Positions 24,776-33,516 of a stretch of DNA of 61,725 nt are shown here, one piece after another. A program made the translations under genes and the position numbers. The DNA comes from CAZLIC01 sp964559535. GTDB lineage: Bacteria > Pseudomonadota > Alphaproteobacteria > Rhodobacterales > Rhodobacteraceae. Position 1 is the stretch's first letter. Each line of letters starts with the position of its first letter. The notes beneath the pieces are model-generated. The model had not been told where the DNA came from, made no database searches, and saw only the letters and a list, made by a program, of their open reading frames with translations. The stretch is from the NCBI GenBank assembly GCA_964559535.1, contig CAZLIC010000017.1, positions 1 to 61,725 on the forward strand, written 5' to 3'.

Positions 24776-26586
24776 GCCTCTTCAGCCTCTTCCTTGACGT
24801 CAAACGCACTACCAAAACGCGCTTTGAGCTTCTTCATTCGCTCCGCGTCATTGACGCCGACGAGCAAGCCGAGGTCGCGAAGTCGCCGTTCCAGCATTCG
24901 CCGGTTGCGTGCAAGCGCCTCATTTGGCACGGTCATGTTGGGCGGCGAGCGGTCAACGTAGAAACCGTAACGCTCGCGAAGGATGTCCAGGAACTGCGGA
25001 AAAGAGAGCGGCTTGGGCTTACGGCCCTTGCCGTTTTGGCGAAGGTGCCGATGGACGAGATATTCGAGAACTGTGTTTGTGAGAACGAAGGAGAGGGCGT
25101 CCACTGTACGCCGCTGGCCCTTAGCCCGCTTGCCGCTCAAGACGATTTTGCGGCGGCGAGCCAACCCATTGATTTCGTCCGTCATCAAAGCTGAAGTAAG
25201 CGCCCCATATAGCTTATCGCCCCCGACCTCCTTCTGGGCAGCCTTGCTAAGCACTTCGGCAAGGAACCGTCCCCCTTGCCCCTTCTCTACCGAGGGCGCA
25301 ACCATCTCACTGAACTCGGCTAGGTCTGCCTCCTCAACGCTGGCGGCACGAAGTTCAGAAACATAGCTGCGGAACGCTTTGTCTGCGTCGCGTGCCTCCT
25401 CGTGAACGCCACTGACGAATTCACCCAAGAGCCGTAGCCAATCCGATGCGTCAGGAGTGCGAGGAGGCAACCCGCCATCTTTCGCATCAGACTTATGCCG
25501 GACCCAGAAATCCAGTAGGCGGGCTTGCATGAGGATTGTTGGCAATCGGGTGAATGTCTGTCGTACGAGGTTGCCGGACTGCTCCGAAATATCGCGCAAG
25601 CCTGCGTCTGTTCCATTAGAGCAATCGCAGAAAATCGCGAGTGCTGCGTCTCCATCAATCTCGCCATCCTCGCCCCAGCGGGACATGATCGCCGCGGTGG
25701 AAAGCATTATCGCGCTCAGACCCACAGCAAAGCACGCCTCCATCATCGCCAAGAGCGAGGCGCGCGGCGTTACATTGTTGCGCCCGTAGCAGTCAAAGAA
25801 GACGAGCAAATCTTCCCGGAACCGACCCGCCGCTATAGTCGCAATTGATCGCTGATTAGGGATCGTTCCGGGTTGACCCTTGCCAACTGCCTTAGCAGGG
25901 GCCTCGCCGCAGATTTGCGCCAAGCGCACCATCACAAGCTGGTCGATCCCCAATAGAACGGCCTCATCGAATTGATCGGACGTCGAACTGTTCTTGAACT
26001 CGCCGACCGTTGTCACACCTGGCGCGAAGGCTTTCAGTAGTTCGTTATCCTGAATTCGGGATCCGACCCTATGTCGACCGCGATCGCCGAATGACTCAAC
26101 AGTATCGCCGTCAATTTGGTCATTTATCAACGCGGCGATCATTTCAGGAACGCCGCGCAAATTCCCTGTATCCCGTGGAAGATCGATCCAAGAAGCGAAA
26201 TAGTGGTTAGGGAAACACCTTTGCACCTGCTCGCTGTGACCTTCCCGACGCCGCTGGTTTTCAAGAGCGGAAGTAAGCAACACATCTCCAAGGATCGATC
26301 GCGTGGTCTCGTCCTCGAAACCGGACAGCAATGGCTCCTGTGCCAAGCGGTCGGCTACACTGCGGATGGTTGGCGCGCCCTGCGGCGATGCGAAGGCGGA
26401 AGCAAACTTGCCCCGGCCGCGACGATGGCCCCAACGAAACAGATAGAGCACCATCGGCAATAGCGCGCCAACAGAAAATCCTTGCGGAGTGAAGGGAAAG
26501 ACCGGCGTATAGGTGCTCGTCCAAACCTGCGAAGTCATGTGTCCGCCGAGCACGCTTTCTACTACTTTACGAGCGTCGCTTGCCAC
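24772..26586 (-). CDS. Unrecognised middle component of the defence-like operon (MAD7/DptG position)
   Basis: 604 aa, mostly alpha-helical, with no signal peptide and no catalytic motif that I can name. A few cysteines occur (FCDCSNG, around residue 320). The C-terminal 130 residues are basic and end in an acidic tail (EEAEEA). I chose the GTG at 26586 because it overlaps the kinase gene stop by one base (TAGTG); an ATG at codon 17 is the alternative. Its position between the DptF-like and DptH-like genes matches DptG, and from memory the corresponding gene of MADS is MAD7. A structural or scaffold role is plausible but unproven. Confidence 0.5.
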   Translation of the reverse strand: MASDARKVVESVLGGHMTSQVWTSTYTPVFPFTPQGFSVGALLPMVLYLFRWGHRRGRGKFASAFASPQGAPTIRSVADRLAQEPLLSGFEDETTRSILGDVLLTSALENQRRREGHSEQVQRCFPNHYFASWIDLPRDTGNLRGVPEMIAALINDQIDGDTVESFGDRGRHRVGSRIQDNELLKAFAPGVTTVGEFKNSSTSDQFDEAVLLGIDQLVMVRLAQICGEAPAKAVGKGQPGTIPNQRSIATIAAGRFREDLLVFFDCYGRNNVTPRASLLAMMEACFAVGLSAIMLSTAAIMSRWGEDGEIDGDAALAIFCDCSNGTDAGLRDISEQSGNLVRQTFTRLPTILMQARLLDFWVRHKSDAKDGGLPPRTPDASDWLRLLGEFVSGVHEEARDADKAFRSYVSELRAASVEEADLAEFSEMVAPSVEKGQGGRFLAEVLSKAAQKEVGGDKLYGALTSALMTDEINGLARRRKIVLSGKRAKGQRRTVDALSFVLTNTVLEYLVHRHLRQNGKGRKPKPLSFPQFLDILRERYGFYVDRSPPNMTVPNEALARNRRMLERRLRDLGLLVGVNDAERMKKLKARFGSAFDVKEEAEEA

Positions 26587-29500
26587 TATGCCTCCTGCCT
26601 AGTCATCACGATGGTCTGGGCCGCGCTGCGTTGCTCGATGCCAATCGCGAACACCGTGTCTTCCTCTGCCGGATTCCAGGCGCGGAGGGCGCGCTCGTCT
26701 TCCTGCGCGAGGCGCTGCGTGAACACGCCGAGGTTGGCGAAGACGTCGTCGGAGAATGCGTCCATGATCTGCACGCCATCGGCAAGGTCGATGAGGAGCG
26801 CGAAGAGTTCGAGGGAGACGTCTAGCCGCTCGGTGGGGCCGACGGCCGGGCTATAGCTCAGCCGAAGAAAGCGGTGCAGCGTTTCGAGCCCTTCGGGCGC
26901 AGCAACGCGCTCGGGCTCCAGCGTGAACCGCTCCAACGGCTTACTTACCCAAAACGCCGTTTCGGTCGGCGTGCGCGGCACGATGCGGACAGGAACCGTG
27001 TCCGAGGCGCGGAACGCAGCGTCGGGCAGTGTTTCCAGCCGCGACAGGCCCTCGCATAGCTTTGCCTTGATCCGAGTCTGCTCGGTTTCAGGCAGGAGCG
27101 GGAACTCGCGGAAGGTGGTGAAATGGCGTCCATCCTTCAGGGTGAGCGCGTTTCTATCGCCACCCACCGCCTCAATCTGCCCGTCCGTCCAGCCGAAGTA
27201 GGCGCGGCGGCGCGCCATGCGCAATGGCGCAGGGTTGTGATGAGAGTCACGGAAACGGCGGGCTCCATGCGCAGGGTCAGGTGCTCCACGGCCACGCAGG
27301 TAGCGATCAACTTTGGCGTGAGCCTCGAGACCTGGGTCTAGCCGCGCCAGTTCACGCAAGAGCTCTCCCTGGCGCAAGGGAGATTCTGCGTCGAAAGCGT
27401 GGTCAGCAGGGTGGTGGAGAGAAAGACTAGGGTCGGAATGCAAATCCTCGCAGGAGTAAAGGCCGAACAGGATATAGCTCAGCGCTGCCTTCAACTCGCG
27501 CGCGGTAATGTGGACCTCGTTGCGCTGGTGTACGGCCTGCAGCGCCGCCGTGAGCCGCTGGCGCAGGAGTCGACCCTCATCCAGAATGTGCGGATCGCGG
27601 CTCGCGCCCATGAGAAGCGCGGAGCGCCGCATCGGGCAGCGCTCCTTTGCGGTGCACGTCTCGCACGGCAACCAGATTTCTTGCGCGCGCTCAGCTCCGA
27701 TCAGTCGACCAATCAGCTTGTCTACGAACTCGGCTTGAACACGCCCCGCCCTTTGATCCAAGCCGCCCACCAGCGAGCGCTCGTTTAGCACGATTAGGCG
27801 GATGTGGGGATCGAGGGCCGTACCGTTGCCGTCTAGCGCGGCGGTCAGTTGCTCAGTTAAGGGGCTGGACCGTCCGTCGCGGGCAGCATCACTGTGGTCG
27901 ATCCACTCAAGCAGCCGCCCGTCGTTGACAGCAACCAAATGCGCGCGGCCGTCCGTCGGGGCGCCATCATGAAACGGCGCGAACAGCTCGTCGAGCAGCT
28001 CGTCGGCAGAGCGGCCGTTCCAGCTTGCGGCTCCGTCAAGGTTGATCTTTACCTCACGCCCAACGAGTCGCCCATCCCAGACACGATCTCGAGAAGGCAC
28101 CTCACCCAATCCGAGCTTGCCCGCCAAGTGCTGGAGGAATGCTGTTTTACCGTCGCCGGCGTTTCCGCAAAGAATGACGAGCGAAACTTTGCCCTCTCGC
28201 ACCGCTTCCTGCAGGGTCTCATCGAGACCGGTCTCGACATAGGTGTCGAGGGCGAACTCAGAGTCGAGGCCGCGCGTTTCCGCGTTTCCGAAGCGCGAGC
28301 CGGGGTACGCACAAAGGATATCCTTAACGCGAGGCACGACGTTTGGACGTAACGGTTCCAGTTCAGCAGCTGGCAGTGGCCTCGATACCGATGCTCCGGA
28401 GGATAAATCAGTCGTCTCGGCAATCCGCGACAGGGCATCCCGGGCGTCGACGAAGCGACGCTTCGGATCGGGATGGACGGCGATATCGAGAAGCACCACT
28501 AATGAAGGCCAGCGCTCCCGCTCGTCGGTGGACCAGGGTAAGCTGGACTCTCCAACACTCAGCGGTGAACGTCCGGTGAGTGCATAGAATAAGCTGGCAG
28601 CAAGAGAGAACACATCGTCAGACGGTCGCAGCGGGCCACCGTTGCGACGCTCTGGCGAAGCATAGACCACCGTTCCGGGCGAAGCGGCCGGAGCGCCAAC
28701 CTGGCCGGTCAGATCATAGTCGATCAGGCACACGCGGCCATCATCCACTAAGATGTTACCAGGGCTCACATCGCCATGCACCCAGCCTTGAGCATGAAGC
28801 GATGCGAGCGCCGCGCAAAGGTCTTCAAACCAGAGTAATGCAAGCGTCGCCGCATCGCTCTCGCCAAAGAGCTCGGCCAAAAAGTCAAGTTCGCCTCGCC
28901 AAGCATCCAGCGGCTCGCCTCGTGTCCAGCGCAAGAGCGCCATCAACTCGTCCGCTTGCCACTCCGTACTGGTTTCGAGAACGTCCGATAACCCCTCGTG
29001 GGGCGCAAGCGAACGAACTTTCTTGTACGCCAAAAGCGCCTGTCGGCCAAGCTCAGGGTTGAAGGCCGTTTTGCCAACGAAGGTGCCGACCGGATCGGAA
29101 CTCGATGTGTCGAGTTCTTCGAGCTTGAACGTTCGACCAACGCCGCCTTGTCCCAACGCCGCAACGACGCGGTAACGTTTGCCGCGCCAATCGAACTCGT
29201 GGCCTTCGTCCCACCGCGACGGCGGAACCTGCGCCGACTTGGGTTCCACCGAAAGCGCCATCCACACTTGGATTTCATCTGCGATCGTGTCGGCTGCGGG
29301 CCGCATGGCAGGGTCGGCTTCTAAACCACGGCCCAAGGCTGCGCGTATCTCATCGGCCACGTCTGTTTCGTCCAAGGCCTCCGCCAGTACCTTGCATAAG
29401 CTCCAAACATCAGAGGCCGGAGTTGCAGCCGCCATGCCGCCATGCCGCACTTCAGGGGCCGCGTATGGGCTGTCGATGAGTGCAGTTCCCAGCCCGATGG

Positions 29501-30548
29501 TCAACGCAAGCGGCAGGCGCGCCCATCCCCAGCCTGCGAAGAGCGGCGTTCCATCGCCGCGCACGCGGACATTAAGAGGATCGAGGCTGCGATGCACCAG
29601 CACCTCACCGGCAGGGTTGTCCAGCCTCTGAAGGTCGGCAAGCGCTTTAAGTGCCCTGACAGAAAAAGCGAGGCGGTCCGCGCTACTCCAGCCGACATCC
29701 TTTGCGAGCATCCCTACAGAAACGGCAGAGCTATCGGCGAGGGTGAAGAAAAAAACTTCCCCATCGTAGTTTGGTAGGGGCTGCCAGCTATCGACCAGAC
29801 TTGGCAGGTGCGGTGACTTCTGGAAGCGTTGTACCACATCAAACTCGCGCCTAGCATGGCGCAAAGCTGCTTCGGATTGCTCTAGCGCAGGAGCCGCCGA
29901 AAGGTCGTAGGTGTGAAGGACGACCCGGTCGCCGCTCGCTGGATCACGTGCGGAGAAGACGCGCGCGAAGCGCTCGTCAGGCTGAGAAAGCGGCTTCAGC
30001 TCATCAAAGCGCGCTAGGCGGCGTGGCAAAGCGCTTACTACATCCGCTTGGCGTGGTGCGAGACCACGGGCCAGACGCTCCGCCGACGTGCCGCTACCAA
30101 GCGCCACGTCCCTTGCCAAGTCATCAATGTCCTTCACCGCGTAGGCACGCACCCCAAGCCGCTCTGCCTGCTTCCCGCCGCGGCGCAGCGACCCTGCCTC
30201 GCGCGTTAACAAAAATGCACCAGGGATGAAGCCGAGCGTCGGATCCATTGCCTTAAGGCGGCCAGCGACGCGCTTTGCCTTGGATGTTAGCAGCTCTGCA
30301 TGACTGTCAGCGCCGCGCAGGGCGGCCCCGTCCCAGTGTTTGACCTCCACGACGACGCCGCCGCCGGGACCGAGCACGACCATGTCAATCTCGTCAGCTT
30401 GCCCGCGCGGATTAGGGTGAGTCAGGTTAGTGAGGACATAGGCAGTACCCGTCCCATCTATTTTCGCGAGCGCGCCCTGCACGGCTCTTAGTGCACGCCT
30501 TTCGCTTTCATTGGCAAAAGCCCCGCAAGGAATATGTGTGACCCGCAA
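26586..30548 (-). CDS. NERD nuclease-like, tandem kinase and DptF-like ATPase fusion (MAD6-like)
   Basis: 1320 aa with at least four parts. (1) NERD domain, residues 1-120, with the nuclease-type residues Asp55 and Glu68-x-Lys70 (VVVEVKHW). (2) A first kinase fold, about 190-430, that looks inactive: HRSLDPLN replaces the HRD loop and there is no DFG. (3) A second kinase fold, about 450-720, that looks active: glycine loop LGQGGVGRTF, His591-Gly-Asp593 with Asn598, DYD in place of DFG, SPE. (4) A P-loop ATPase from about 740 with GNAGDGKT (795-802), resembling DptF, and a cysteine cluster CETCTAKERC. It could sense infection by ATP hydrolysis and phosphorylate partners. From memory it fits the MADS protein kinase MAD6. 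First gene of its set. Confidence 0.7.
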   Translation of the reverse strand: MRVTHIPCGAFANESERRALRAVQGALAKIDGTGTAYVLTNLTHPNPRGQADEIDMVVLGPGGGVVVEVKHWDGAALRGADSHAELLTSKAKRVAGRLKAMDPTLGFIPGAFLLTREAGSLRRGGKQAERLGVRAYAVKDIDDLARDVALGSGTSAERLARGLAPRQADVVSALPRRLARFDELKPLSQPDERFARVFSARDPASGDRVVLHTYDLSAAPALEQSEAALRHARREFDVVQRFQKSPHLPSLVDSWQPLPNYDGEVFFFTLADSSAVSVGMLAKDVGWSSADRLAFSVRALKALADLQRLDNPAGEVLVHRSLDPLNVRVRGDGTPLFAGWGWARLPLALTIGLGTALIDSPYAAPEVRHGGMAAATPASDVWSLCKVLAEALDETDVADEIRAALGRGLEADPAMRPAADTIADEIQVWMALSVEPKSAQVPPSRWDEGHEFDWRGKRYRVVAALGQGGVGRTFKLEELDTSSSDPVGTFVGKTAFNPELGRQALLAYKKVRSLAPHEGLSDVLETSTEWQADELMALLRWTRGEPLDAWRGELDFLAELFGESDAATLALLWFEDLCAALASLHAQGWVHGDVSPGNILVDDGRVCLIDYDLTGQVGAPAASPGTVVYASPERRNGGPLRPSDDVFSLAASLFYALTGRSPLSVGESSLPWSTDERERWPSLVVLLDIAVHPDPKRRFVDARDALSRIAETTDLSSGASVSRPLPAAELEPLRPNVVPRVKDILCAYPGSRFGNAETRGLDSEFALDTYVETGLDETLQEAVREGKVSLVILCGNAGDGKTAFLQHLAGKLGLGEVPSRDRVWDGRLVGREVKINLDGAASWNGRSADELLDELFAPFHDGAPTDGRAHLVAVNDGRLLEWIDHSDAARDGRSSPLTEQLTAALDGNGTALDPHIRLIVLNERSLVGGLDQRAGRVQAEFVDKLIGRLIGAERAQEIWLPCETCTAKERCPMRRSALLMGASRDPHILDEGRLLRQRLTAALQAVHQRNEVHITARELKAALSYILFGLYSCEDLHSDPSLSLHHPADHAFDAESPLRQGELLRELARLDPGLEAHAKVDRYLRGRGAPDPAHGARRFRDSHHNPAPLRMARRRAYFGWTDGQIEAVGGDRNALTLKDGRHFTTFREFPLLPETEQTRIKAKLCEGLSRLETLPDAAFRASDTVPVRIVPRTPTETAFWVSKPLERFTLEPERVAAPEGLETLHRFLRLSYSPAVGPTERLDVSLELFALLIDLADGVQIMDAFSDDVFANLGVFTQRLAQEDERALRAWNPAEEDTVFAIGIEQRSAAQTIVMTRQEA

Positions 30549-30858
30549 CTCCTACTCCCGCCTCAGCCCACAATAACAGTAGAACAGCCGATCTGTGCAG
30601 CGCAAGCCGATGCGAGTTGCTGTCCGACAAAATGCCGCTGATACTTTTCCGCGCTCTATCCCGGCCGCATCCATGGCGCACCCTGCATCTAACTCCACGG
30701 CAGCCATTCTGAATTTCGCAAACGTGCTACCTTTGGGGGGATCAGGTTGGTCACGTGCAAACTCCGCGTTCATTGGCGGGGTGTTAAGAGCCGCAAGTCC
30801 GCTGTCGGACCCAAATCGGCAGTCGGTTGACCCTGCGGCGAGCAACCGACTGCCGCCT
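30549..30858 (-). other. Gap between res and the kinase gene: terminator-like hairpin and probable promoter region
   Basis: 310 bases with no gene. Nearest res is a perfect hairpin (30818-30854), and a second short palindrome, GTCCG-CTGT-CGGAC, lies at about 30798-30811. The remaining 250 bases lead to the kinase start and must hold its promoter if that set is transcribed separately. I could not pick a clear -35/-10 pair. Confidence 0.5.
30818..30854 (-). terminator. Perfect hairpin directly after res
   Basis: Arms of 12 bp, GGCAGTCGGTTG (30818-30829) and CAACCGACTGCC (30843-30854), with a 13-base loop, four bases past the res stop on the minus strand. No U-run follows, so termination may be partial or Rho-assisted. 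Confidence 0.55.
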
Positions 30859-33516
30859 TTACCTTTCGCAAGCCTGCAAAATCTCCCGCCTAATGTCCCC
30901 GGGATCACCTCGCTCCATGGTCGCCATCAGGAACACCGCCTTACCGTCTGACGCTCTTGCCCAGGCTTGGCCAATCCGCTCTTTCTCAGCGCTGTCTCGG
31001 CTTTCTTCGGGAGAACGGTCCTTGCCCTTGTACTCGACTACCAGCAGCCGCCCGTCCTCCAGTACGCCCACGAAGTCGGGAAAGAACCGATCGGTCGATG
31101 TTGGCAGCGAGAACGAGTTGCGGTGCTTCATCACGTTGCGCGTCCAGTACTTCAGGCCGGGCAGGCCATCGATCACCAACGCGCATTGCTCTTCTTCGCC
31201 ACCGTCTTTGCCGTCGAAGGCCGGCACCTCGTCGGGCCCCATGAAGTGCTTCTTAAACTTGAACTTCGTTCCTCGGTGCTTCGGTACATCGGAATACATT
31301 TCGTCGAAGAAGCGGAAGCCCTCGTCGAACGACACCTCTACCCTCGCGGCAGGGCCGAACAGGTTCAACTGATAGACCTTGTCCCGCTCCATCTGCCTGA
31401 AACCCCGGATCTTCTCGGACAGCTTGCGTGCCAGGATGAACTTGCAGCGCATCAGTTGCGAAAGCGCTATCCCCCGATCCCGCATCAGATGGGTTACCAC
31501 ATCGCCCAACCATGCCAGCAGCTCGGCCTGCGAGATCCACGGATCGCGCACCTTGCGGTCCAGCCATTGCACCAGACCACCCGGCGTCCAGCCATCCACG
31601 TCCACATCCAGAAGCATCTGCTCCGACGTGTCCCCGGCCGAGATGAGCAGGCGGTTGCCATCCAGATCGATCTCGAAGGTGTTCGTCGTCTCGACGATGC
31701 TGAACTCGGCGGGGCTTAGGCGTGCCGGATGATCGGCCAGCCGCCAGTCGTGGTACTCCATGAAGACGTCGGTATCGCCAAAGACCAGCTCGCCCTGCAC
31801 ATGCGCCATCAGACGCGGGATTACAAAGACCTCGCCACGATGGGCAGGCGCAATCTCGTGCGCATGCTTCGCCTCATACGCAGCGATCTTGTCCCGGAAC
31901 GCGCCGTGAAACCGCTCCGGCGCCTGCGCGAACAGCGCCTCTTTCTCACGCGGCTTCAGAAACCCGGTCAGCTGCAGCGTCGCGCGGCCAGAGGCATCGG
32001 CCGTCACGCTGATCTTGCCCGGCGCGGCGCGGGCGATACCCTTCGCCTCTTCGGCCGTTGCCTCGATCTCGACTGTCAGGGTCGGGCGCGGGCGCTCCTG
32101 CCGCCCGAAGAGGCCATCCCCCAGCCCCGGCCGCTCGGCCTCGATGTTCGCCTCGGCCTCAGCCTCTTCGAACCCCATATCGACCAGCTTGTCCCGCAGC
32201 GTATTCGCAGCCTCTGCAAACCGCTTCGACACCAGCCGCGCATAGGACTTGTTCAGCGCCGTCTCCTTGCGCCGTTTCGCATAGGGCATCCGCAGCACCC
32301 GGCCCAAAAGCTGCTCGGCATCGGTCGATGACCGGATGTTCGCCACCGAACAGAACACATAGGCGAATGAGCAATCCCAGCCTTCCTTCAGCGCCTCGAT
32401 GGTGATGACATATTCAATCGGACAGGCCGGATCGAACAGGTTGATCCCGTCCAGGTCCCGCTGCGACCCCGTCGCCACGGCGATTTTGCGCGGATCGATG
32501 CCCTCGTTATCGATCAGGTGCGCCTTCAGCACCTCGAACGTTACCTCCTCGCCCTTCTTCTGCGCCTGGAAAAGCACGATCGGGCGGATGTACCCCTCGC
32601 GGTCGCGGTCAGCATATTCCTGCAACTCGGCCCGCTTCAGGATGGCCGAGTTCACGGCCCCCTGCCATGTATCCGCCTCGTCCAGCACCACGGGCATCTT
32701 GATCATCTCTTCGTCCTTCAGCTCCTGCGCGGAGACCGAATGAAGGATGTTGTTGAACCCCTTGGGCGTTGCCGTGAACTCGATCAGCGCGGTCGGGTTG
32801 ATCCGCTCATAGACCTCCTGACTCAGGTCCGACCCGGCCTTGTGCGCCTCGTCCATGATGACCAGCGGTCGATGCAGGTGACACAGGTTTGCAAAGCTGA
32901 ACCGGATGTCGCCCTTTATCGGGCCGTCGTCATTGCGCTCCAACCCCGGCACATTGGGCGAGACGGTCGAGAAATGCGGCTCCAGCATCTCGTGATGGGC
33001 ATAGACCTTGCGGCCGTCGGTGTTCGTCACCCGCAGGGTCTGGATCGTGCCCACCACCACGCACAGGTTCGACCGCAGGTCCTGCGGCGTCAATGCTGTA
33101 AAATCGCCGATGTCGAACACCCGCACGCGGCCGTCAAACGCCTCGTCCAGCACGAGGCGATATGGGTGGCGGGGGTTCTTCAGCGCCTCGGCAGTCTGCG
33201 CCCGGATCGTGTTCGTCGGCACCAGCCACAGGACCAGCGGAAAGTCCTTCTCGACCCAGGCATCCTTGGCCACCGTTATCGCATGCGCAGCGAGGATCGT
33301 CTTGCCGCCCCCCGTGGGCAGGCGCAGACAAACATAAGGCACATCCGGCAAGGCCTTGATCGGCTTATACCCCGCCGCATAGCCGCGCAGGCGTGCGGCA
33401 AGCGCGGGCTCGGCGGTCAGCGCCTGATAGGCCGCCTTGGGCCCGGTGATCCTCGCCTCTTCGAAAAACCGCCGCAGCGTGGCAAGCGAGGCCTTCTGAT
33501 AGTCCTTCAGCATCAT
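30859..33516 (-). CDS. res: Type III-like restriction subunit (DEAH helicase-nuclease)
   Basis: Predicted ATP-dependent restriction subunit of 885 aa. The superfamily 2 helicase motor has motif I PTGGGKT (67-73), motif II MDEAH (about 215) and motif VI-like EQLLGRVLRMPYAKR (about 410). The C-terminal nuclease core has Pro-Asp (FPDF) and Glu-x-Lys (VVEYKGK) of the PD-(D/E)xK type, within the last 75 residues. Length fits type III Res. It overlaps the mod gene by four bases. It would cut when unmodified sites are found together with Mod. A hairpin just after the stop suggests that the mod-res transcript ends here. Confidence 0.88.
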   Translation of the reverse strand: MMLKDYQKASLATLRRFFEEARITGPKAAYQALTAEPALAARLRGYAAGYKPIKALPDVPYVCLRLPTGGGKTILAAHAITVAKDAWVEKDFPLVLWLVPTNTIRAQTAEALKNPRHPYRLVLDEAFDGRVRVFDIGDFTALTPQDLRSNLCVVVGTIQTLRVTNTDGRKVYAHHEMLEPHFSTVSPNVPGLERNDDGPIKGDIRFSFANLCHLHRPLVIMDEAHKAGSDLSQEVYERINPTALIEFTATPKGFNNILHSVSAQELKDEEMIKMPVVLDEADTWQGAVNSAILKRAELQEYADRDREGYIRPIVLFQAQKKGEEVTFEVLKAHLIDNEGIDPRKIAVATGSQRDLDGINLFDPACPIEYVITIEALKEGWDCSFAYVFCSVANIRSSTDAEQLLGRVLRMPYAKRRKETALNKSYARLVSKRFAEAANTLRDKLVDMGFEEAEAEANIEAERPGLGDGLFGRQERPRPTLTVEIEATAEEAKGIARAAPGKISVTADASGRATLQLTGFLKPREKEALFAQAPERFHGAFRDKIAAYEAKHAHEIAPAHRGEVFVIPRLMAHVQGELVFGDTDVFMEYHDWRLADHPARLSPAEFSIVETTNTFEIDLDGNRLLISAGDTSEQMLLDVDVDGWTPGGLVQWLDRKVRDPWISQAELLAWLGDVVTHLMRDRGIALSQLMRCKFILARKLSEKIRGFRQMERDKVYQLNLFGPAARVEVSFDEGFRFFDEMYSDVPKHRGTKFKFKKHFMGPDEVPAFDGKDGGEEEQCALVIDGLPGLKYWTRNVMKHRNSFSLPTSTDRFFPDFVGVLEDGRLLVVEYKGKDRSPEESRDSAEKERIGQAWARASDGKAVFLMATMERGDPGDIRREILQACER

